This document shows positions 7,362-12,328 of a DNA stretch of 12,328 nucleotides, piece after piece. Numbering within the stretch: position 1 is the stretch's first letter; every line of letters begins with the position of its first letter. The stretch is from Oscillospiraceae bacterium. Its GTDB lineage: Bacteria; Bacillota; Clostridia; Oscillospirales; Acutalibacteraceae. The translations under genes and the position numbers were made by a program. The notes beneath the pieces were generated by a model. It was not told where the DNA came from. It did not search any database and saw nothing but the letters and a program-made list of their open reading frames with translations. The DNA lies in NCBI GenBank assembly GCA_902796535.1, contig CADBPL010000040.1, positions 1 through 12,328 on the forward strand, in the 5' to 3' direction.

Positions 7362-7904
7362 ATGTCAGAAAACAAATACGCCGGAACCAAAACCGAGCAA
7401 AACCTGCGCGACGCTTTTTCCGGCGAAAGCGAGGCACGCAACAAGTACACCTATTTTGCTTCCAAGGCCAAAAAGGAGGGCTTTGAGCAGATCGCAGCGC
7501 TGTTCCTGAAAACCGCTGAAAACGAAAAAGAACACGCAAAAATGTGGTTCAAGGAGTTGAACGGCATCGGCACGACGGCTGAAAACCTGGCAGCCGCGGC
7601 CGACGGTGAAAACTTTGAATGGACCGATATGTATGAGGGCTTTGCCAAAACGGCGGAGGAAGAAGGATTTCCGGAGCTGGCGGAAAAATTCCGCGGCGTG
7701 GCTGCCATTGAAAAGCACCATGAGGAACGCTATCGCGCGCTGCTGAAAAACGTGGAAGCACAGCAGGTGTTTGAAAAAAGCGAGGTCAAGGTGTGGGAAT
7801 GCCGCAACTGCGGCCACATTATCGTGGGCACCAAGGCGCCGGAGGTTTGCCCGGTCTGTGCGCATCCGCAAAGCTATTTCGAGATCAGCGCGGAAAACTA
7901 TTAA
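7362..7904 (+). CDS. Rubrerythrin
   Basis: A 180-residue rubrerythrin, a cytoplasmic diiron peroxidase that reduces hydrogen peroxide in anaerobes. The four-helix domain carries the iron ligands: Glu22 in SGESEARNKY, Glu55 and His58 in NEKEHAK, glutamates in TAEEEGFPELAEKF, and the second ExxH in AIEKHHEERY. The C-terminal rubredoxin domain has both Cys pairs, CRNC and CPVC, for the Fe(Cys)4 site that passes electrons to the diiron centre. Length is normal for the family. The start follows ACGGAGGG. It is the last gene of its transcription unit, closed by an intrinsic terminator 35 bases downstream. The symbol rbr is used for this family, but the genome may hold several copies. Confidence 0.96.
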   Translation: MSENKYAGTKTEQNLRDAFSGESEARNKYTYFASKAKKEGFEQIAALFLKTAENEKEHAKMWFKELNGIGTTAENLAAAADGENFEWTDMYEGFAKTAEEEGFPELAEKFRGVAAIEKHHEERYRALLKNVEAQQVFEKSEVKVWECRNCGHIIVGTKAPEVCPVCAHPQSYFEISAENY

Positions 7905-7938
7905 GCGCTATCGCCTGAAACCAAACATCCGAAAACAA

Positions 7939-7980
7939 GTCTCGGTCGCGGCCGGTCACGGCGCGATCGGGGCTTTTTTT
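7939..7980 (+). terminator. Rho-independent terminator after rubrerythrin
   Basis: GTCTCGGTCGCG (7939-7950) pairs along all 12 positions with CGCGATCGGGGC (7962-7973), three of them G-U. The loop contains a further CCG/CGG pairing, and seven T follow (7974-7980). It separates the rubrerythrin unit from the carbohydrate-binding/alarmone unit. Confidence 0.9.
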
Positions 7981-7997
7981 GAAAAATCTTTTCAATC

Positions 7998-8024
7998 TTT
8001 AGGTTCAGTTTAGGTTGATACGAT
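7998..8024 (+). promoter_or_regulatory. Tandem TTTAGGTT repeats and putative promoter; likely OmpR/PhoB-family site
   Basis: TTTAGGTT occurs at 7998-8005 and again at 8009-8016, an 11-base period (one helix turn), the usual layout for OmpR/PhoB-family dimers. A possible -10, TACGAT (8019-8024), begins two bases after the second copy. No good -35 is present, as expected for an activated promoter, although repression is also possible. The repeat resembles the spacing of CiaR-type boxes (TTTAAG-N5-TTTAAG). An OmpR-family regulator is encoded downstream in the same presumed operon. The repeats are seen; the regulator and direction of control are inferred. Confidence 0.55.
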
Positions 8025-8105
8025 ATGGTAGGAAGCAGAAAGGGCGTGATACCCATGGATCTCAACCGGATCACAGCAAACAGAGAAACAAAAAGGAGGA
8101 TCACC

Positions 8106-9509
8106 ATGAATCAGATTTTTACCAAAAAACCGCTTTCCGTTATGATGGCGCTGGTCATGCTGCTGACCATGTTAAGCCTTTCGGTCACGGCGGCTGCTTC
8201 GGAGGTTGATACGTCTGACGCCACATCGTTTGTTTTTGCCGACAGCGGCGTCACGGTCACGCAAGGCGCTTATACAGGCTTCAAGGTGAACGGAACGGCT
8301 CTCTCGATCACCGCAGCGGGAACCTATGTTGTATCCGGCAGCTGCTCCAACGGCAGTATCACCGTTAAGAAAAACGTCACCGGCGTGACGCTGGTGCTCA
8401 GCGGTCTCACGCTATCCGCCTCGGCTACTGCGCCGATTACCTGCAACAAGGGCAGCGGCGTGTCGATCATCGCCGCAGCGGGAACTCTCAACGCGCTGGC
8501 GGACGATCGCTATAACAACGACGACGTTTACACGGACGAAACACTTTATCCGAACATTGAAAACGCCGTTATTAAATGCAAAGACGGCTCCAACGTAACC
8601 ATCGGCGGCACGGGCGCCATCAACGTGACCGCCAACGGCAAAAACGGCGTGAAGGGCGGCGGCGACCTTTATGAAGAAGACGCCGACGGCAACGCCACGG
8701 ATACGCTGCTTTCATCGGCAAGCCTGACGATAGAAAATGTTACGCTGAATATTATCTGCAACGCGAACGACGGGCTGAAAAGCGACAAAGAGCTGAATCT
8801 GCTCAGCGGCACGGTCACGGTCAGCGCCGTTGACGACGGCATCAAATGCGACCGGGTGCTGAACATCGGCGCCGCGGGAACGGACGGGCCCACGGTCACC
8901 GTCACCAAAGCGGCCGAAGGAATCGAAGCCGCAACGGTGAACGTCTATTCCGGCCAGATCAGCGTGACCGCTTCAGACGACGGCGTCAACGCCGCCAACA
9001 GCGACATTGCGGAACGCAGCGCGGAATTTTCTTACAATCAGTACGGCGGCAGCGTTTTGATTAACGCAGCCAACGGCGATGGCATTGACTCCAACGGCAG
9101 CGCAACGCTGTCAGGAGGAACGCTTGAAATATTTGCGCCGTCTCAGGGGGACGGCGACCCGATCGACACCGAATACGGCTGCGCGTTCAGCGGGGCGACG
9201 GTGCTCGCAGTCGGCCACGCCATGATGGCGCAAAGCTACAGCGGCACCTATGCCGCCTTTGGCGGCGGCAACGGCGGCAGACCGGGTTTTGGCGGCGGTA
9301 TGGGCGGCAGCCAGACAAACCTCGTCAAAGCGGGCGACACGATCACCATCACCGACGCCTCCGGCCAAACGCTTTATACGTCCCGGTCAAAGGCCGTTCG
9401 GAACGCAAGCTACGTTTTGTTTGCCTCGCCTGAGCTGAAAGAGGGCGGCAGCTACCGGCTTAACGGCAGCGCCGCGGCCTCTGCGGTAACCGGTAACGGC
9501 GCGGCATGA
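8106..9509 (+). CDS. Secreted Cthe_2159-like carbohydrate-binding beta-helix protein
   Basis: A 467-residue exported protein of the carbohydrate-binding domain family typified by Clostridium thermocellum Cthe_2159, a calcium-dependent beta-helix that binds acidic polysaccharide. The signal peptide is about residues 1-31 (LSVMMALVMLLTMLSLSVTAAA). Repeated turns mark the coils: KNGVKG (near 180), NDGLKSD (221), DDGIKCD (243), AEGIEAA (270), DDGVNAAN (291), GDGIDSNG (324), with acidic residues suited to calcium. A Gly-rich stretch (FGGGNGGRPGFGGGMGG) follows near 383-399. The start at 8106 has AAAGGAGG at ideal spacing; the frame extends to 8025 without such a site. Its stop overlaps ATG 9506, where a linker and tail continue in another frame, so the protein may be truncated relative to its relatives. 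It heads the operon with alarmone synthetase, regulator and kinase. Confidence 0.85.
   Translation: MNQIFTKKPLSVMMALVMLLTMLSLSVTAAASEVDTSDATSFVFADSGVTVTQGAYTGFKVNGTALSITAAGTYVVSGSCSNGSITVKKNVTGVTLVLSGLTLSASATAPITCNKGSGVSIIAAAGTLNALADDRYNNDDVYTDETLYPNIENAVIKCKDGSNVTIGGTGAINVTANGKNGVKGGGDLYEEDADGNATDTLLSSASLTIENVTLNIICNANDGLKSDKELNLLSGTVTVSAVDDGIKCDRVLNIGAAGTDGPTVTVTKAAEGIEAATVNVYSGQISVTASDDGVNAANSDIAERSAEFSYNQYGGSVLINAANGDGIDSNGSATLSGGTLEIFAPSQGDGDPIDTEYGCAFSGATVLAVGHAMMAQSYSGTYAAFGGGNGGRPGFGGGMGGSQTNLVKAGDTITITDASGQTLYTSRSKAVRNASYVLFASPELKEGGSYRLNGSAAASAVTGNGAA
9484..9497 (+). repeat. 7-base tandem duplication (CGGTAAC x2)
   Basis: CGGTAAC occurs twice in direct contact (9484-9490 and 9491-9497), at the end of the carbohydrate-binding gene and just before the frame break. 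Neither removing nor adding one unit restores the tail frame: removal gives the third frame and a third copy brings in a TAA. Confidence 0.7.
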
Positions 9510-9661
9510 CCCCCGGCGGGCCGGGCGGTCAGCCGGAGCAGCCCGGTCAGCCGGGCGGCACTGCCGGAGAAACGGGCGTATTTACTACTCTCATCCGTAT
9601 GTTCAACTGGCTGCGCAATCTGTTCAGCCGCGCCGTCACGTTTTTTAAATCATTCATTTAA
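9506..9661 (+). pseudogene. Out-of-frame C-terminal linker and tail of the carbohydrate-binding protein
   Basis: A 51-codon frame starts with an ATG overlapping the upstream stop (ATGA). It encodes a Pro/Gly/Gln linker (PGGPGGQPEQPGQPGG) and then an aromatic/basic amphipathic helix (LIRMFNWLRNLFSRAV and on). Linker plus tail is exactly what is expected at the end of a secreted protein and makes no sense alone, since it has no signal peptide. The upstream limit of this frame is a TAA at 9494-9496, so the break must lie at 9497-9506; one added or two removed bases there would join it. The options are a real frameshift mutation, an assembly error, recoding, or coupled restart at ATGA. I see no slippery heptamer. 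It ends 20 bases before the alarmone synthetase gene. Confidence 0.65.
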
Positions 9662-9681
9662 TTGAAGGAGACCGATAAAGA

Positions 9682-10272
9682 ATGGAATCGGCAATCAGCA
9701 TTTATGGCGAACGAAAGGAAGAAATGGAAGCTGTGATGCTCGCTTTGGCGCAGGATGTCCGCGACGCCGCCGCAGCCGTAAAGGCAGCAACCGGCGCCAA
9801 CCCGGTGGAGCATTTGAAATACCGCATCAAATCGGAAGAAAGTATGCGCGAAAAATGTCGCCGTCAGGGGTTGCCCGAAACGCCGGAAAGCGCGCTGCAG
9901 GTGATCCGCGACGCGATCGGTCTGCGCGTGATCTGCCCGTTTCTGGATGACGTTTACGCCATACGCGATCATTTGCTTTCCCATGCGCAGGTCGAGCTTG
10001 TTGCGGAAAAGGATTATATCCGTTCCGTCAAGCCAAACGGCTATCGCAGTCTGCACTTGATCGTGAAAAAGAACGGCTGCTTTGCCGAGGTGCAGCTGCG
10101 CACGATCTCCATGGACACCTGGGCGGCGCTGGAGCACCAGATACGCTATAAAAAGGGCCTTGCCGATTCCGCGCTGATTTTTGAAGAGCTCAAACGCTGC
10201 GCGGATGAGCTGGCATCAACGGATGTTTCCATGCAGATCATCCGTTCAACAATTCAGGAAAAGGATGGGTAA
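9682..10272 (+). CDS. Small alarmone synthetase (RelA/SpoT synthetase domain, RelP/RelQ type)
   Basis: A 196-residue cytoplasmic (p)ppGpp synthetase consisting only of the RelA/SpoT synthetase domain, with no hydrolase, TGS or ACT part. It transfers pyrophosphate from ATP to GDP or GTP. Motifs are intact: YRIKSEES (47-54) with Arg48 and Lys50, DAIGLR (77-82) with the metal-binding Asp77, KPNGYRSLH (117-125) with Tyr121 stacking on the guanine, and EVQLRT with Glu136 followed by AALEHQIRYK. Length is a little under RelQ (about 210), mostly at the C-terminal helix. Which class it belongs to is not settled here. The ATG follows GAAGGAG. It sits between a secreted protein and a two-component system, two bases before the regulator, so alarmone output is probably under that operon's control. 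Confidence 0.92.
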   Translation: MESAISIYGERKEEMEAVMLALAQDVRDAAAAVKAATGANPVEHLKYRIKSEESMREKCRRQGLPETPESALQVIRDAIGLRVICPFLDDVYAIRDHLLSHAQVELVAEKDYIRSVKPNGYRSLHLIVKKNGCFAEVQLRTISMDTWAALEHQIRYKKGLADSALIFEELKRCADELASTDVSMQIIRSTIQEKDG

Positions 10273-10274
10273 AT

Positions 10275-10949
10275 ATGAAACTGCTGCTTGCTGAAGACAC
10301 ACGCGATCTGAACCGTTCCGTCACGGCGCTGCTGCAGATGCAGGGGTGTGTTGTGGACAGCGCCTTTGATGGGGAACAGGCATTGGAATTTTTGAAGAAC
10401 GACAGTTATGACTGTGTCGTGCTTGATATTATGATGCCGAAGGTGGACGGTTACGGGGTGCTGGCAGAAATGCGCCGCCGTCACATTGGAACGCCGGTTC
10501 TTTTGCTCACGGCAAAAGCGGAGATCGAAGACCGCGTGACCGGTCTGGACGCGGGAGCGGACGATTATTTACCCAAACCTTTTGCCGCTAAGGAACTGCT
10601 CGCGCGCATTCGCGCTTTGACGCGGCGGCGCAAGATGGATGATTTTGAAGAGCTGCGCTTTGGCAGCCTTGTGCTCAGCGCCGACAAATACACGCTCTCC
10701 GCCGCAAATTCCGTTCGCCTGTCCAACAAGGAATTTGATTTGATGGCGCTGCTCATGGCCAACACAGACCTGGCTTTTTCCGGCGAACACCTGCTTGAGC
10801 GCGTGTGGAAGCATGATGAAACCGCGCAGGATGACGCCGTGCGGCTCTATATTTCTTATCTGAACCGCAAGCTTCAGGCGATCGGCGCCTGCTGCACGAT
10901 TTGCAAAACAGGCGGCGGCTATCAATTAACGGAGGTGAGCGCGCCGTGA
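10275..10949 (+). CDS. OmpR/PhoB family response regulator
   Basis: A 224-residue DNA-binding response regulator. The receiver domain (about 1-115) has acidic pocket Glu7-Asp8, phospho-acceptor Asp51 in VVLDIMMP, Thr79 in LLLTAK and Lys101 in LPKPF. The winged-helix output domain (about 126-221) shows LSNKEFDLMALLM and a recognition region ending DDAVRLYISYLNRKL. All key residues are present, so it should be phosphorylated by the kinase encoded next, whose GTG overlaps its stop. It starts two bases after the alarmone synthetase with AAAGGAT upstream. The tandem repeats at 7998-8016 are a plausible binding site for it, giving autoregulation of the whole operon; this is inference. Confidence 0.95.
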   Translation: MKLLLAEDTRDLNRSVTALLQMQGCVVDSAFDGEQALEFLKNDSYDCVVLDIMMPKVDGYGVLAEMRRRHIGTPVLLLTAKAEIEDRVTGLDAGADDYLPKPFAAKELLARIRALTRRRKMDDFEELRFGSLVLSADKYTLSAANSVRLSNKEFDLMALLMANTDLAFSGEHLLERVWKHDETAQDDAVRLYISYLNRKLQAIGACCTICKTGGGYQLTEVSAP

Positions 10950-12199
10950 CTGCGAAGGAAATTCAAAAGCTGCGCCGCAAGTTTATTCTCATCGCCACAG
11001 CGTCCTTTTTTCTGGTGTCTGTTTTTATCGGCAGCCTGATCAATCTGGCCAACTACGCTGTCACACAGGCGGAGATCAACTGGACGCTGGAGCGCATCAG
11101 CGAAAACCGCGGCGCACTTGAAAACAGCGCCGACGCGCATACGCCGCCGGACTCGTTGTCGATCATCGAGCTGTTTTCGCCGGCCGATCAGCACCGCAGC
11201 TTTTACGTGTTCACGTTTGATGAAGCAGGCGGCGAGGTCGCCCGGTTTGCCAACCGGAGAAGCACGGAATCGATCGAGAACGCAGCCGCTGCCGCCGAAG
11301 CGATCCGACAGCTTGGCAAGGCCGACGGCCGTTATGACCGTTATTCGTTTCAAATCACGCAAAACAGCGACGCAACGGTTACGCTTGCCATGCTCGACAG
11401 CGGCTCCGTGCTTTACAGCCGCCTGCGCCTGGCCTATGCGAGCGTCGGGGTCGGGGTGGTCGGCATGCTCATCACCGTGATCCTTGTGGTGGCGCTGTCA
11501 AAAAAAGCGGTCAAGCCCGAAATCGAAAACAGCCGGCGGCAGGAACAGTTTTTGACCAACGTCAGCCATGAACTGAAAACGCCTCTGGCGGTCATTCGTT
11601 CCAACACGGAAATGCAGGAAATGACCGGCGGCGAAAGCGAATGGACACAGTCCACGATCCGGCAGGTCGACCGCATGAACAGCCTGATCCGGAATCTGGT
11701 CATGATCACCAAAGCGCGGGAGCAGGAGAGCCGTGACGAGGCGAAGCAGATCGATGTTTCCGAAGCGGCGTCGCAAACGGCAAAGGATTTCGTCAGCCGC
11801 GCGGAGCGGGAAGGGAAGACCCTGCGCCTTCAGATCACGCAGGGGCTGTCGTTGACGAGCAGCGAGAGCAGCATCCGGCAGCTCACCATGCTGCTGCTTG
11901 ACAACGCGGTCAAATACTGCGATGAAAACGGTGCGATCGACGTAACGCTGGCGCCGCTTGCCAAACGCGGCAAAAAAGGCGTTCGGCTGACGGTGACCAA
12001 CGATTACGCCGCCGGAAAGGACGTGGATTATACGCGCTTTTTCGACCGGTTCTACCGCGAGGATCAAAGCCGCAACATCGACACGGGCGGCTATGGGATA
12101 GGCCTGAGCATCGCCGAAAGCATCTGCGAGCGCCAGAAGGGCGATATCCGCGCCGCGTGGCACGACGGCCGGATCAGCTTTGTCTGCGAGCTGTTTTGA
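10946..12199 (+). CDS. Sensor histidine kinase
   Basis: A 417-residue membrane sensor kinase, partner of the overlapping response regulator (GTGA overlap). The GTG at 10946 is chosen for its GGAGG and the fit of the first membrane segment; the frame extends to 10901 inside the regulator. Membrane helices at about 13-35 and 165-185 flank an external sensor of about 130 residues with no recognised fold. The dimerisation helix carries His208 in NVSHELKTPLAVI, and the ATPase domain has an N box (LLLDNAVKYC, Asn320), an F-box-like FFDRFYRED and a G2 box (GGYGIGLSIA). The usual DxGxG G1 box is not recognisable; TNDYAAGKDVD stands in its place, a variation found in some Firmicute kinases. The signal is unknown. 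Confidence 0.94.
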   Translation: MTAKEIQKLRRKFILIATASFFLVSVFIGSLINLANYAVTQAEINWTLERISENRGALENSADAHTPPDSLSIIELFSPADQHRSFYVFTFDEAGGEVARFANRRSTESIENAAAAAEAIRQLGKADGRYDRYSFQITQNSDATVTLAMLDSGSVLYSRLRLAYASVGVGVVGMLITVILVVALSKKAVKPEIENSRRQEQFLTNVSHELKTPLAVIRSNTEMQEMTGGESEWTQSTIRQVDRMNSLIRNLVMITKAREQESRDEAKQIDVSEAASQTAKDFVSRAEREGKTLRLQITQGLSLTSSESSIRQLTMLLLDNAVKYCDENGAIDVTLAPLAKRGKKGVRLTVTNDYAAGKDVDYTRFFDRFYREDQSRNIDTGGYGIGLSIAESICERQKGDIRAAWHDGRISFVCELF

Positions 12200-12328
12200 A
12201 AAATCATAACCTCATCTGCTGCATTGCATCATTTACTGCTAAGTAACCGCTGATTAAATCGGGGTATGTAGATTGGCGAGAGGATTTTTCGCCAGATGAA
12301 GCAAAAAACGCAGGCAATACTTGGTGTA
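12200..12328 (+). other. Non-coding end of window with hairpin and possible half palindrome
   Basis: No gene is visible. TGGCGA (12274-12279) pairs with TCGCCA (12289-12294) around a nine-base loop; there is no T-run after it, so it is a poor terminator. The last bases contain GGCAATAC (12313-12320) and end in GTA, which could be the start of its complement. The segment might be the left half of an intergenic inverted repeat, but the window ends too soon to tell. Confidence 0.3.

Noticed and set aside
8618..9140. Recurrent AACGGC/GACGACGGC motifs as a CRISPR or DNA repeat array
   Set aside because: They are coding: the irregular spacing and variation match degenerate beta-helix coils at protein level.
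9507..9509. TGA read as selenocysteine or simple readthrough
   Set aside because: The same frame after the TGA gives an arginine/serine-rich stretch with no relation to the expected linker and tail, and no selenocysteine element is apparent.
9497..9509. Programmed -1 frameshift
   Set aside because: No X XXY YYZ slippery heptamer is present in the short overlap, and no obvious stimulatory structure can be assigned, so it is left only as a possibility.
12274..12294. Intrinsic terminator of the kinase operon
   Set aside because: The short stem has its T-run in the loop and none after the 3' arm.
1..12328. tRNA, rRNA, insertion sequence, phage or toxin-antitoxin genes
   Set aside because: No such gene or terminal inverted repeat could be recognised; coding style appears uniform throughout.

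Overview
The window looks like a piece of a mid-to-high GC anaerobic Firmicute, probably a gut Clostridia of the Oscillospiraceae/Ruminococcaceae type. The basis is strong AGGAGG ribosome sites, sigma-A-like promoters, a rubrerythrin, secreted glycoside hydrolases without cell-wall sorting motifs, a Cthe_2159-like carbohydrate-binding protein and a PhoB-type two-component system. This is inference from gene content; no rRNA or other marker gene is present. Coding density is high and no intergenic gap exceeds about 200 bases.

Left part (1-4325, minus strand). Three genes are read leftwards from one promoter near 4359-4387: a xylose-isomerase-like TIM-barrel protein, a secreted GH5-like beta-glycosidase, and a secreted GH31 alpha-glycosidase ending in a PA14 domain that is cut by the window start. 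This is a glycan-degradation operon. The GH31 gene has an unusual start: its strong Shine-Dalgarno lies 58 bases upstream of the ATG, and a hairpin occupies almost exactly the space between, so folding would bring the two together.

Middle part (4428-7980, plus strand). A divergent promoter starts a run of four genes: a secreted calcineurin-like metallophosphoesterase, a secreted protein of unknown family that looks like a TIM-barrel glycosidase, a small nitroreductase and a rubrerythrin. A clear intrinsic terminator follows at 7939-7980. The first two fit an extracellular polymer theme, the last two redox and oxidative-stress defence.

Right part (7998-12199, plus strand). Two copies of TTTAGGTT spaced 11 bases apart precede a secreted beta-helix carbohydrate-binding (Cthe_2159-like) protein. 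It is followed closely by a small RelA/SpoT-type alarmone synthetase, an OmpR/PhoB response regulator and a sensor histidine kinase. This looks like one operon linking a surface protein, (p)ppGpp synthesis and a two-component system, possibly self-regulated through the repeats. The last codons of the carbohydrate-binding gene are out of frame with a proline/glycine linker and amphipathic tail that evidently belong to it. Similar aromatic/basic C-terminal tails end the GH5 protein and the unknown glycosidase-like protein. The final 129 bases hold no gene but show a short hairpin and what may be the left half of a longer palindrome.
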